Assembly (NCBI GenBank): GCA_006228005.1
Contig: VDHG01000024.1
Span: forward strand, 1-40,626
DNA: 40,626 nucleotides
Source of the DNA: Testudinibacter crocodili
GTDB taxonomy: Bacteria > Pseudomonadota > Gammaproteobacteria > Enterobacterales > Pasteurellaceae
Direction of reading: 5' to 3'
Part shown: piece by piece, positions 31,465-40,481 of the stretch
Layout of the letters: the number at the start of each line of letters is the position of its first letter
Position numbering within the stretch: the first letter of the stretch is position 1
Notes under the pieces: generated by a model
Databases searched by the model: none
Seen by the model: the letters and a program-made list of their open reading frames with translations, nothing else
What the model was told of the DNA's origin: nothing
Position numbers and translations under genes: made by a program

Positions 31465-32496
31465 ATGAAAGCATTAGTTTTAGACTCAGGAAAGTTGTAT
31501 ATACGCGATAAAGATGTAGAAACTACCGTAGGTGATGATGATGTCGAGATCAAAATACATACCGTCGGAATTTGTGGTAGTGATGTGCATTATTACCAAC
31601 ACGGTAGAATCGGTCCTTTTGTGGTTAAAGAACCGATGATTTTAGGGCATGAAGCCTCTGGTGTCGTGACCAAAATCGGAAAAAATGTCACCCATCTTGC
31701 GGTTGGTGATCGGGTTTGTATGGAGCCGGGTATTCCTAATCTATCATCAATGCAGTCTAAATCCGGATTTTATAATTTAGATCCTGAAGTGCGGTTTTGG
31801 GCAACCCCGCCGATTGATGGTTGTTTAAGAGAGAGTGTAATTCACCCAGCGGCATTTACCTTTAAATTACCTGAGCGCTTGAGTTTTACGGAAGGGGCTA
31901 TGATTGAGCCGTTGGCGATAGGTATGCAATCAGCAACAAAGGCACAAATTAAACCGGGTGATATTGCATTGGTTGTTGGCGCTGGTACGATTGGGATTTT
32001 GACCGCACTTTCTGCTTTAGCTGGTGGTTGTGCTGAGGTGATTATTTGTGATGTGGTAGACGAAAAATTAGCCATTGCAGGGCAATATGCAGGAATTCAT
32101 CCGATTAACAGTAAAACATCCGATTTATTGGGGTTTGTACATCGTTTGACAAACGGAGCAGGTGTTGATGTGTTGTTTGAATGTAGCGGTGCTGCTGCGG
32201 TGATTGAGAGTTTACCGACCTATATGGCTCCCGGTTCAACTGCAGTATTAGTCGGTATGCCGGTTTCACCTGCTCCGGTTGATATTGTCGCTGCGCAAGC
32301 AAAAGAGATTACCTTCAAGACAATCTTCCGCTATGTCAATATGTATCCAAGAACCATTCGCTTATTGGCATCAGGTAAATTAGATATTAAACCTTTAATT
32401 TCAGATATTTATAAGTTTGAAAAATCTATCGAGGCTTTTGACAGGGCAGCTTCTGCAAATCCTAATGATGTCAAAATTATGATTGAAATGGAGTAA
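31465..32496 (+). CDS. Zinc-dependent polyol dehydrogenase, probably xylitol dehydrogenase
   Basis: This medium-chain dehydrogenase/reductase of 344 residues should oxidise a pentitol to a ketose. Catalytic zinc ligands are C37 (GICGSD) with H62 and E63 (GHEA), and E148 lies in the second shell. The nucleotide loop is GAGTIG (172-177), followed by an acidic residue that favours NAD. The four structural-zinc cysteines are replaced in [20 protein letters not shown], as in animal sorbitol dehydrogenase and bacterial xylitol dehydrogenases. Because a xylulokinase follows by 3 bases, xylitol or D-arabitol to D-xylulose is most likely. The start at 31465 suits the GAGGG at 31453-31457 better than 31459. 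Two uptake signals lie in it. Confidence 0.85.
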   Translation: MKALVLDSGKLYIRDKDVETTVGDDDVEIKIHTVGICGSDVHYYQHGRIGPFVVKEPMILGHEASGVVTKIGKNVTHLAVGDRVCMEPGIPNLSSMQSKSGFYNLDPEVRFWATPPIDGCLRESVIHPAAFTFKLPERLSFTEGAMIEPLAIGMQSATKAQIKPGDIALVVGAGTIGILTALSALAGGCAEVIICDVVDEKLAIAGQYAGIHPINSKTSDLLGFVHRLTNGAGVDVLFECSGAAAVIESLPTYMAPGSTAVLVGMPVSPAPVDIVAAQAKEITFKTIFRYVNMYPRTIRLLASGKLDIKPLISDIYKFEKSIEAFDRAASANPNDVKIMIEME

Positions 32497-32499
32497 AAA

Positions 32500-34014
32500 A
32501 TGGGAATTTATGCCGGCGTTGATTGTGGTACACAAAGTACCAAAGTGATTTTAATTGATACGGAAATGGGCGAGATTTTAGGGTCGGGTAGTGCGCCTCA
32601 TCCATTGATCAGTGAAAGTAATGGGAAAAGAGAGCAACAGCCTGAATGGTGGATTTCCGCGTTTCAGCAAGCTTTTTCCAATGCCATAAAAAATGCCGGC
32701 ATTATGCCTGAAAAAATTCATGCAATCTCAATTTCTGGACAGCAGCACGGGTTAGTGGTGTTAGATAAAGCGGGTGACCCTTTATATCCGGCAAAATTGT
32801 GGTGTGATACGGAAACAAACGATGAAAATGAAACCTTATTAGCGGAGATGGGTGGAGTAGAGGCTTGCTTAGAAAAACTAGGATTGGTTCTCGCAACCGG
32901 CTATACCGCTTCAAAATTACTTTGGTTAAAGCGACATCAGCCCGAAGTGTGGCGCAAAATTGATACGGTTTTATTGCCACATGATTATCTGAATTACTGG
33001 CTGAGCGGTAATAAAGTAATGGAGTTTGGTGATGCGTCGGGAACAGGATTGTTTAATATTTATCAGCGTGACTGGGATCAACGCATTATTCGTTTAATTG
33101 ATGATAGTGGTGTATTAGAAAAGGCGTTACCAAGATTAATTCAACACAATCAAGTGGTGGGAACGGTGTTGCCTGAAGTTGCAGCAATATTGGGATTAAA
33201 TCCCAATACGCTAATTGCAGCGGGCAGTGGTGACAATATGATGGGGGCAATAGGAACAGGAAATATTGAAGCCGGAATAGTCACCTTAAGTTTAGGTACA
33301 TCAGGCACATTATATGCTTATTCTGAGCAACCGATTAAGCCGATTTCAGCTGCTATTGCGAATTTCTGCTCTGCAAACAATGGTTGGTTACCCTTAATCT
33401 GTACCATGAATGTCACCTCTGCAACATCCTTAGTGCAAGACTTGTTTCAATTAAATTTAGTTGATTTTAATCAGCAATTAAAAAATGCATCTCTTGGTGC
33501 TGATGGTGTAATGATGTTGCCGTTTTTCAATGGTGAACGAGTACCCTCTTTGCCCACCGCCAAAGCCAGTATTCACGGCTTAGATAATAAAAATTTTACC
33601 AGTGAAAATGTATGTAGGGCGACAGTTGAAGGAATTACTTTTGGACTGCGTTATGGCTTGGCGTTATTTAAGCAGTCGGGAATAGATATTTCACAAATCC
33701 GTTTAATTGGTGGTGGTGCAAAAAGCGAAATTTGGCGACAAATTGTCGCTAATATCATGAATTGCGAGGTGATTTGTTTAAGAAACAGTGAAGCGGCTGC
33801 GTTGGGGGCTGCAATTCAAGCTGCTTGGCTTCACCAATTACAACAACCTAATCAGTCACGAGATGAAAAAGCATTGTTTAAGGAAATTAATCAACGCTTT
33901 GTTGTATTAGACAAGACAACATTGACTTTACCGAACATGAGTTGTGTTGCGCAATATAACGATATTTACTTTAAATATGTACGTTTATTAACAGAATATT
34001 ATTTAGAGAAATAA
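32500..34014 (+). CDS. xylB: Xylulokinase
   Basis: This FGGY-family kinase phosphorylates D-xylulose to xylulose 5-phosphate. The 504-residue product starts with the ATPase motif GVDCGTQSTK (6-15), contains the substrate loop ISGQQHGLV (78-86) and has the catalytic D245 in GSGDNMMGA. The late LIGGGAKS and EAAALGAA motifs bind nucleotide. The sequence resembles Pasteurellaceae XylB. It follows the dehydrogenase by 3 bases and precedes the ABC ATPase by 2, so the pathway and importer are on one transcript. No xylose isomerase (xylA) is present here. Confidence 0.92.
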   Translation: MGIYAGVDCGTQSTKVILIDTEMGEILGSGSAPHPLISESNGKREQQPEWWISAFQQAFSNAIKNAGIMPEKIHAISISGQQHGLVVLDKAGDPLYPAKLWCDTETNDENETLLAEMGGVEACLEKLGLVLATGYTASKLLWLKRHQPEVWRKIDTVLLPHDYLNYWLSGNKVMEFGDASGTGLFNIYQRDWDQRIIRLIDDSGVLEKALPRLIQHNQVVGTVLPEVAAILGLNPNTLIAAGSGDNMMGAIGTGNIEAGIVTLSLGTSGTLYAYSEQPIKPISAAIANFCSANNGWLPLICTMNVTSATSLVQDLFQLNLVDFNQQLKNASLGADGVMMLPFFNGERVPSLPTAKASIHGLDNKNFTSENVCRATVEGITFGLRYGLALFKQSGIDISQIRLIGGGAKSEIWRQIVANIMNCEVICLRNSEAAALGAAIQAAWLHQLQQPNQSRDEKALFKEINQRFVVLDKTTLTLPNMSCVAQYNDIYFKYVRLLTEYYLEK

Positions 34015-34016
34015 AT

Positions 34017-35510
34017 ATGAAAAATACAGCAGATTATTTATTAGAAGTTACCGGTGTGCGTAAGGCGTTTGGTGAAGTCGTAGCCTTAAAGCGAGCGGAA
34101 TTTATTCTAAAACGGGGGTCAATTCATGCTTTGTGTGGTGGTAATGGTGCAGGGAAATCGACATTTCTTAGCATTTTAATGGGTTTTATCACGCCGGATA
34201 GTGGACATGTTTTTGTCAATGGTAAAGAGCAACATTTTGACAATCCAAAACAAGCACTAGCTGCGGGAATTACGATAGTACAGCAAGAGCTGAGTACAAT
34301 CCCTGATTTGTCTGTAGCAGAAAATATTTATTTAGGCAATGAACCAAAAAAGATGGGTTTTGTTGATTTTTCACAATTAAATCAGCAGGCACAAAATTTA
34401 TTAGATGATTTAGGATTTAATGATATTTCACCACAAGCAAAAATGCGTGATTTAAGTGTTGCAGAACAACAGTTAGTTGAAATAGCAAAAGCCTTATCAC
34501 ACGCCAATGCCGATATTATCATTATGGACGAACCAACCTCTGCAATTGGCGAAGAAGATGTTCAGAAACTGTTTCAGTCAATAAGAGCATTGGCAGAAAG
34601 GGGTAAGGGGATAATTTATGTTTCCCATCGTTTATCAGAAATTTTTGAATTAGCGGATATGTTTACGATTTTTCGTGATGGTAGTTATATTTGTGAAGGC
34701 GCAATTCAGGATATAACCAGAGAAAGATTAATCGAACATATTATCGGAGGAGAGCTAAGTCAAGAGTTTGCAAAATTTAATATACCATCGGATGACATCG
34801 TATTAGAAGTTAATTCATTAAGTTGGAAAAATAAATTACATCAAATTAATTTTCAACTTCGACAGGGTGAGATTTTAGGTATTTACGGCCTAGTTGGTTC
34901 GGGAAGAAGCGAATTATTGGATATTATTTTTGGTTTGGAACAAGCGGATCAAGGCAGTATTTATTTTCAGGGGCAGAAACTCGAGCGACACTCAGTTAAA
35001 AAAGCGATTAATTTAGGATTGGCTTATGTGACTGAAGACAGAAAAGCAAGCGGTTTGGTTTTATGTCGTTCTGTCGCTGAAAACATTGATTTATCTTCCT
35101 TAGACCAAATCAGCCGTTTTCATTTTATTAATCAACTTAAATCTAAAACGCGCACACGAGAAATGATTAATAAATTTAATATTAAAACCCCAAATGAAGA
35201 GCAGTTAGTGATTAATTTAAGTGGCGGCAATCAACAAAAAGTGATTTTAGGTAAGTGGGCATTGTTAGAACCTGAAATTTTGTTGCTTGATGAACCTACA
35301 AGGGGAATTGATGTTGGTGCAAAAAAAGAAATATATCATTTTATGTCAGATTTTGCCCAAAGAGGTAAATCTATCATTATGGTTTCCTCAGAGCTTTCAG
35401 AAATTATTGGCATGAGTGATAGGGTTATTGTCTTGAAAAATGGAAAAATAAACGGTGTTTTGACAAGAGGTGAATTAACACAAGCAACACTGATGAACTT
35501 ATCCGTCTGA
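34017..35510 (+). CDS. Sugar ABC transporter ATP-binding protein (two nucleotide domains)
   Basis: The 497-residue product belongs to the RbsA/MglA/XylG class of importers. The first domain has Walker A GGNGAGKST (41-49) and a normal signature region. The second has the degenerate loop GLVGSGRSE and the signature LSGGNQQK with LLLDEPTRG. It energises uptake through the permease and binding protein encoded next. Substrate is not readable from an ATPase; context suggests a pentose or pentitol. Codons are AT-rich and there is no uptake signal in the gene. Confidence 0.94.
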   Translation: MKNTADYLLEVTGVRKAFGEVVALKRAEFILKRGSIHALCGGNGAGKSTFLSILMGFITPDSGHVFVNGKEQHFDNPKQALAAGITIVQQELSTIPDLSVAENIYLGNEPKKMGFVDFSQLNQQAQNLLDDLGFNDISPQAKMRDLSVAEQQLVEIAKALSHANADIIIMDEPTSAIGEEDVQKLFQSIRALAERGKGIIYVSHRLSEIFELADMFTIFRDGSYICEGAIQDITRERLIEHIIGGELSQEFAKFNIPSDDIVLEVNSLSWKNKLHQINFQLRQGEILGIYGLVGSGRSELLDIIFGLEQADQGSIYFQGQKLERHSVKKAINLGLAYVTEDRKASGLVLCRSVAENIDLSSLDQISRFHFINQLKSKTRTREMINKFNIKTPNEEQLVINLSGGNQQKVILGKWALLEPEILLLDEPTRGIDVGAKKEIYHFMSDFAQRGKSIIMVSSELSEIIGMSDRVIVLKNGKINGVLTRGELTQATLMNLSV

Positions 35511-35530
35511 TTTATAATAAAGGTAAAATT

Positions 35531-36550
35531 ATGAATAATATATTATCGCTAAATAAGCTAGATTATAAGAAAACATTAAATCGCTACGGAATTATTTTTG
35601 CATTTATTGCATTGTGTTTGGCGATTACGATTGCTGGTGAAATTTCAGTTTATTATGGAAATTGGGCAGATAACTACTTTTTAAGTAGAGATAATGCGCT
35701 GATTATTTTGCGACAAGTGTCTATCAATGGCATTTTAGCAATAGGTATGACATTCGTTATTATTACTGCAGGTGTAGATTTATCTGTTGGGGCAGTGTTG
35801 GCTCTAGCCGGTATTATTTCTGCTCGTTTTGCGACTAGCGGTAGCCTTGCGATTGGCGATACTGATATGGCACTTTGGTTACCTGTTTTTATTGCAATTA
35901 TAGTAGGGGCATTGGCTGGTTTTATTAATGGTGCGGTGATTGCTAAATATAATTTACAACCCTTTATTGTTACGATGGGAATGTTATCAATTGCACGCGG
36001 ATTAACCTTACTTTCAACCGACGGTAACCCTGTTTCACAATTAAATCCTGATTTTCGCTGGTTAGGAAACGGTTATTTATTTGACAGTATTCCTATTCCG
36101 GTAGTGGTATTTATTTTCATCTTTGTCATTGCGTGGATAATCTTAAATAAAATGCCGTTTGGTCGTTATATTTATGCTGTCGGTGGAAATGAAAAAAGTA
36201 CCCGCACTTCAGGGATTAATGTATTTCAAATTAAAGTCTTGGTTTATACCTTCTGCGGTGTTTTAGCTGCGATAGCCGGATTAATTTTGACAGCAAGAAC
36301 CGGTTCGGCACAAACAAATGCAGGAACAGCTTATGAACTTGATGCAATTGCTGCGGTTGTGATTGGCGGAACGAGTATGGTTGGTGGGGTCGGGACATTA
36401 ATGGGAACGTTTTTCGGAATTTTGATTATCGGAGTTTTGAATAATGGATTGGATTTGTTGGGGGTACAGTCGTATTACCAACAGCTGATAAAAGGTGTAC
36501 TTATTGTTGTTGCTGTGATGTTAGATCCATCACGCAAACAACGTCGATAA
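35531..36550 (+). CDS. Sugar ABC transporter permease
   Basis: The 339-residue membrane protein has eight to ten hydrophobic segments and the RbsC/XylH family features GMTFVIITAGVDLSVGAVLAL, FIVTMGMLSIARG and IGGTSMVGGVGT. It forms the homodimeric pore of the importer. It lies 20 bases after the ATPase gene and 48 before the binding-protein gene. A short hairpin (about 36551-36569) lies in the latter gap and could stabilise upstream mRNA or reduce read-through. Confidence 0.94.
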   Translation: MNNILSLNKLDYKKTLNRYGIIFAFIALCLAITIAGEISVYYGNWADNYFLSRDNALIILRQVSINGILAIGMTFVIITAGVDLSVGAVLALAGIISARFATSGSLAIGDTDMALWLPVFIAIIVGALAGFINGAVIAKYNLQPFIVTMGMLSIARGLTLLSTDGNPVSQLNPDFRWLGNGYLFDSIPIPVVVFIFIFVIAWIILNKMPFGRYIYAVGGNEKSTRTSGINVFQIKVLVYTFCGVLAAIAGLILTARTGSAQTNAGTAYELDAIAAVVIGGTSMVGGVGTLMGTFFGILIIGVLNNGLDLLGVQSYYQQLIKGVLIVVAVMLDPSRKQRR

Positions 36551-36598
36551 TGTGTTGTTGTATAACACGGTTTTCTCAACTTAAAGAGGATTTATGTT

Positions 36599-37591
36599 AT
36601 GAAAAAATGGCTCTTAACATCAGTTGCATTGGCGGTTTCAACGACAGCAATTGCACAAAAATCACCCGTTAAAATTTCAATTTTAATGTACGGAATGAAA
36701 GCGGAATTTGTGCAATTAATGGAAAAATCAGCAAAGGATCATCCTGCGGTAAAACAAGGATTAGCAACATTAACTATTTATGATGGGCGTTATGATCCGT
36801 TGGTGCAAAATAATCAAGCAGAAACAGCAATTCAAACCAAAACCGATGCGATTATTATTAATCCAATGGATTATGAAGCTAATATTGATGTTGTGACGAT
36901 GGCGAATAAAGCGAATATTCCGGTCGTGGTGACAAATGCGCGTTTAAATACCGATAAAATGACAAGTGAGGTGGTGTCTGATGATGTTGAAGGCGGATAT
37001 TTAGAAGCGAAAGCCGTATTGGAAAAAATGAACTGCAAAGGGAATGTTGTGATTATTGAAGGTCCGAAAGGCGGCTCTGGAGAAATTCAACGTGGGCAAG
37101 GTAATGAACGCGCCATTGCTGAATGTGGTGAAGGAAATATTACAATTTTAGAACGAAAAACCGCAAATTGGTCTCGTTCAGAAGCGATTCCGTTAATGGA
37201 AAACTGGCTACAAAAACATCGTGGTAAAATTAATGGGGTAATTGCACAAAATGATGAAATGGCACTCGGCGCAATCGAAGCGATTCAAAGTGCGGGTTTA
37301 AATGTGTATGATTTTGCAATAGCTGGTGTTGATGGTGTAAGTGATGCGATTCATGCGGTAAAAGAGAAGAAAATGACTTCAATTTTACAAGATGCCAGAG
37401 GGCAAATTCATGGTTCGATTGATGTTGTGATGAAAGCCGTAGTTGGCGACAGTTATCAACCAATGTCAGATATTTGGCAACAATATCAAGGAAAAATGGA
37501 CTGGAATGATGGAAAATCTAAACGTTATGATGTACCGTGGACTGTGGTAACCTTAGAAAATGCCGATCATTTGTTAGATATGCGTAAATAA
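36599..37591 (+). CDS. Periplasmic sugar-binding protein of the ABC importer
   Basis: The 330-residue product has a Sec signal peptide with likely cleavage after AIA at residue 19 and no lipobox. The mature part follows the type I binding-protein fold of ribose/galactose/xylitol-binding proteins, including QAETAIQTKTDAIIINP and the C-terminal lobe with QNDEMALGAIEAIQSAG and AGVDGVSDAIHAV. It selects the substrate of the importer. Gene order ATPase-permease-binding protein, and the neighbouring dehydrogenase, kinase and isomerase, point to a pentitol or pentose. A frame-shifted ATG at 36594 lies nearer the RBS but is not in this reading frame. Confidence 0.92.
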   Translation: MKKWLLTSVALAVSTTAIAQKSPVKISILMYGMKAEFVQLMEKSAKDHPAVKQGLATLTIYDGRYDPLVQNNQAETAIQTKTDAIIINPMDYEANIDVVTMANKANIPVVVTNARLNTDKMTSEVVSDDVEGGYLEAKAVLEKMNCKGNVVIIEGPKGGSGEIQRGQGNERAIAECGEGNITILERKTANWSRSEAIPLMENWLQKHRGKINGVIAQNDEMALGAIEAIQSAGLNVYDFAIAGVDGVSDAIHAVKEKKMTSILQDARGQIHGSIDVVMKAVVGDSYQPMSDIWQQYQGKMDWNDGKSKRYDVPWTVVTLENADHLLDMRK

Positions 37592-37612
37592 TAAATCCCA
37601 CCCCAGAGACTT

Positions 37613-37664
37613 AAATTAACCGCACTTTTATCTATTTTTATGTTAAAAGTGCGGTTAATTTTTA
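37613..37664. terminator. Bidirectional terminator built from an inverted pair of uptake signals
   Basis: Perfect 18-base arms (37613-37630 and 37644-37661) surround a 13-base loop. Each arm contains the uptake signal AAGTGCGGT. A/T runs flank both sides. It lies between the convergent binding-protein and nitroreductase genes and can end both transcripts. Dual-use uptake-signal terminators are common in Haemophilus. Confidence 0.92.
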
Positions 37665-37668
37665 CAGC

Positions 37669-38268
37669 TTAACCAAAAACTTTAAAACGTTGTTCATCCT
37701 CCATATAGGTTTTTTCACCAGCGGCGGCTTCGATGCTGCCAAATGGCATTTGGGCGCGTAGTTTCCAGCTTGCCGGAATGTCCCAGATTTTGGCAACAGT
37801 TTCGTCGATAATTGGGTTGTAATGTTGTAAGGTGGCGCCTATTCCGGCTTCTGCTAAGGCTAGCCAAACTGCATATTGTGCGATGCCGCTGGCTTGTTCT
37901 GACCAAATAGGGAAGTTATCAGCATAAGCAGCGAATTGCTGTTGTAAGCCAGTGACTACGTTTTGATCTTCAAAGTATAATACGGTTCCAAAACCCGCTT
38001 TGAAGCAGTTATTTACTTTGGTCTCTGTGGCGGCAAAAGCTTCTGCCGGGATCATGCTGCGTAACGTATCTAATACAATATTCCATAGCCTTTCATGTTC
38101 TGCACCGAACAAAATGACTGCGCGGGAAGATTGTGAGTTGAAAGAGGACGGCGCTTCGCGCACAGCGTCTTTAATTAAAGCAGTAAGTTGATCTTGTGAT
38201 AATGTAACATTTTTACCGATACTATAAATTGAGCGGCGATTTTTTTGTAATGCGTTAAATTTAGACAT
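37669..38268 (-). CDS. Nitroreductase family oxidoreductase
   Basis: The 199-residue product has the FMN-binding nitroreductase fold: the N-terminal RRSIYSIGKN motif, EAPSSFNSQSSRAV for FMN phosphate binding, the central helix region GIAQYAVWLALAEAGIGATLQHYNP, and the late MPFGSI. It resembles small single-domain members that reduce quinones or nitro compounds with NAD(P)H. The physiological substrate is unknown. It ends at the uptake-signal terminator and appears monocistronic. Confidence 0.9.
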   Translation of the reverse strand: MSKFNALQKNRRSIYSIGKNVTLSQDQLTALIKDAVREAPSSFNSQSSRAVILFGAEHERLWNIVLDTLRSMIPAEAFAATETKVNNCFKAGFGTVLYFEDQNVVTGLQQQFAAYADNFPIWSEQASGIAQYAVWLALAEAGIGATLQHYNPIIDETVAKIWDIPASWKLRAQMPFGSIEAAAGEKTYMEDEQRFKVFG

Positions 38269-38302
38269 GGTATTTTCTCCTGATTAAATGGCTGTTTTTA
38301 GC

Positions 38303-38331
38303 ATCTTATTTTGAATAATTGCAGTTGTAAA
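38303..38331 (-). promoter_or_regulatory. Candidate promoter of the nitroreductase gene
   Basis: On the minus strand TTTACA (38331-38326) is followed after 17 bases by TAAGAT (38308-38303). A perfect 10-base palindrome, TGATGCATCA (38344-38353), lies just upstream and could be a regulator site. The gene starts about 35 bases downstream. Confidence 0.5.
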
Positions 38332-38546
38332 TGGCAAAAATGTTGATGCATCATTTTATCACAGGAAATAATCAGGTATAAAAAGTGCGGTTTGTAAGAT
38401 AATTAAATAGCAATTAAAGCAATTTAATAGTGATTTTTTAAAGTGGGGTACTTTTTTTAAGTGAAAATTTACTATATAGTTCTCACCGTTAGATATTATC
38501 TATTCTTATTCTTTAAATAATGACAATAACTTTAGGAGGTTGAGCT

Positions 38547-40199
38547 ATGTCTCAACATAATGCAGGTATGCCGTCTTCACGTGAGACATTTTCCGGACGC
38601 CGTGCTTTTATTTTTGCGGCGATTGGATCCGCTGTCGGGTTGGGAAACATTTGGCGTTTCCCTTATGTAGCTTATGAAAATGGTGGTGGCGCATTTATTT
38701 TACCGTATGTTGTCGCGCTGTTGACTGCGGGAATTCCATTGCTGTTTTTAGATTATGCTATTGGACATAAATATCGTGGTTCTCCGCCACTGGCATTTCG
38801 TCGTTTATTTGGTGGCATGGAAACCATAGGTTGGTGGCAGGTGATGATTTGCGTGATCATCGGGTTGTATTATGCCGTGATTATCGGTTGGGCGACGTCT
38901 TATACTTTCTTTTCCATTAATCATAGTTGGGGGGCGGATCCAAGCAGCTTCTTCTTTAATGATTATTTGAAGATGTCGAGTGAACCAGGGGTTAGTTTTG
39001 ACTTTGTAGCATCGGTAACCTGGCCTTTATTGGCAGTTTGGTTGGTATCTATCGGCATTTTGGCATTAGGGGTACAAAAGGGTATCGCAAAATCGTCATC
39101 AATTTTCATTCCATTATTGTTGTTGATGTTCCTTATTTTGGTGGTACGTTCGCTATTTTTACCAGGCGCAGTGCAAGGGTTGGATACGCTGTTTACACCG
39201 GATTGGTCAAAATTAAGTGATGCTTCGGTTTGGGTGGCTGCATACGGGCAGATCTTCTTCTCATTGTCAGTAGGTTTCGGCATTATGTTGACTTATTCGT
39301 CTTATCTGAAGAAAAAAGAAGACTTGACGGGTTCTGGCTTGGTGGTTGGTTTTGCTAACAGCAGCTTTGAAGTATTGGCGGGTATTGGGGTGTTTGCAGC
39401 ACTTGGTTTTATGGCGGCGGCGGCAGGTAAACCAGTTTCTGAAGTGGCAGCCTCCGGTATTGGGTTGGCATTTATTGCCTTTCCAACCATTATCTCTCAA
39501 GCACCATTTGGCGAATTAATTGGAATTTTATTCTTCGGTTCGTTGGTATTTGCCGGCTTGACTTCGCTTATTTCAATTTTAGAAGTTATCATTGCATCAG
39601 TGCAAGACAAATTGGGAATGGGACGGGTGAAAGCAACGCTGATCGTTAGTGTACCAATGATGTTGGTTTCAGTTTTATTATTTCCAACGACAACGGGACT
39701 GTCGCTGCTCGATGTGGTCGATTCCTATGTTAATAACTTTGGTATTGTGGCGGTAGCGTTGATTTCTGTCGTGTTCTTGGTTGCTGGCATCAGCGCATTG
39801 CCAAGTTTACGTAATCATTTAAATGCTACTTCTTCATTCCGCTTAGGACGTAAATGGCAACTCTTTGTGGGTGGTGTAACCCCGGTTATGTTGGGTTATA
39901 TTTTAATTACCGAGATTGTAAAACGTTTGTCAGAAGGCTATGGTGGTTATCCAACGTGGTTTGTGAATACTTTTGGATGGGGCATGGCAATCGGAATCGT
40001 GGTGATTTCATTCTTGCTATCGCGTTTGAATTGGTCAAAACGCTCTGGATTATATCAACATGATATTGATGGTGCGCCAGTGGCGCCACCGATTTTGGAT
40101 CGCCAATTGGATTATAAAGTGATTAAATTACGTGAATCCGCTGGTTTGAGCGTAGCAACGCAAGATGGCCCGGTTAACCAAATGACGGATAAAGAGTAA
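38547..40199 (+). CDS. metP: Sodium-dependent amino acid transporter, NSS family (probable methionine/alanine importer)
   Basis: The 550-residue product has about twelve membrane segments and the NSS signature [21 protein letters not shown] split near residues 32-52, which forms the Na+ and substrate site in LeuT-like transporters. A short C-terminal cytoplasmic tail follows. The 34-residue gene directly downstream matches the MetS small subunit of the MetPS methionine/alanine importer, which supports the substrate call. A strong AGGAGG (38534-38539) precedes the ATG. No uptake signals lie inside the gene. Without the small subunit I would only call it an NSS transporter. Confidence 0.87.
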   Translation: MSQHNAGMPSSRETFSGRRAFIFAAIGSAVGLGNIWRFPYVAYENGGGAFILPYVVALLTAGIPLLFLDYAIGHKYRGSPPLAFRRLFGGMETIGWWQVMICVIIGLYYAVIIGWATSYTFFSINHSWGADPSSFFFNDYLKMSSEPGVSFDFVASVTWPLLAVWLVSIGILALGVQKGIAKSSSIFIPLLLLMFLILVVRSLFLPGAVQGLDTLFTPDWSKLSDASVWVAAYGQIFFSLSVGFGIMLTYSSYLKKKEDLTGSGLVVGFANSSFEVLAGIGVFAALGFMAAAAGKPVSEVAASGIGLAFIAFPTIISQAPFGELIGILFFGSLVFAGLTSLISILEVIIASVQDKLGMGRVKATLIVSVPMMLVSVLLFPTTTGLSLLDVVDSYVNNFGIVAVALISVVFLVAGISALPSLRNHLNATSSFRLGRKWQLFVGGVTPVMLGYILITEIVKRLSEGYGGYPTWFVNTFGWGMAIGIVVISFLLSRLNWSKRSGLYQHDIDGAPVAPPILDRQLDYKVIKLRESAGLSVATQDGPVNQMTDKE

Positions 40200-40212
40200 T
40201 AGGAGAAGAAAA

Positions 40213-40317
40213 ATGAGTACTTCAGCAATTATTATGATGGTTATTGCATTAGTCATTATCTGGGGTGGATTAATTGTGGCAGTGAAGCGTTTGCCGGAAG
40301 AGAAAGCCGAAGATTAA
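40213..40317 (+). CDS. metS: Methionine/alanine importer small subunit
   Basis: This 34-residue protein begins MSTSAIIMMVIALVIIWGG, has one membrane helix (about 5-24) and ends in a charged tail (KRLPEEKAED). Size, sequence style and position 13 bases after an NSS transporter match the MetS small subunits needed for MetP activity in Corynebacterium. RBS AGGAG lies at 40201-40205. It is easy to miss because of its size. A terminator follows at once. Confidence 0.85.
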   Translation: MSTSAIIMMVIALVIIWGGLIVAVKRLPEEKAED

Positions 40318-40335
40318 ATATTAAGTAATAAAATG

Positions 40336-40375
40336 GGCGATAACCTGTAACTTGAGCAAGTTATCGCCTTTTTTA
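40336..40375 (+). terminator. Rho-independent terminator after metS
   Basis: Perfect 9-base arms GGCGATAAC (40336-40344) and GTTATCGCC (40360-40368) surround a 15-base loop and are followed by six T. It ends the metPS transcript and insulates the rRNA operon promoter downstream. Confidence 0.88.
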
Positions 40376-40447
40376 TGCCCATAGAACGATATTTCGAATA
40401 AAAAACCACCGTTTGATAAAAAACAGAAAAAAAGTGAGAAAAAGGGG

Positions 40448-40475
40448 TTGCAAAGAATTCCTGAATGTCTATAAT
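40448..40475 (+). promoter_or_regulatory. rRNA operon promoter
   Basis: TTGCAA (40448-40453), a 16-base spacer and a perfect TATAAT (40470-40475) are followed by a GC-rich discriminator (GCGCACC). This is the form of a stringently controlled rrn P1. Transcription would start near 40482. Confidence 0.8.
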
Positions 40476-40481
40476 GCGCAC

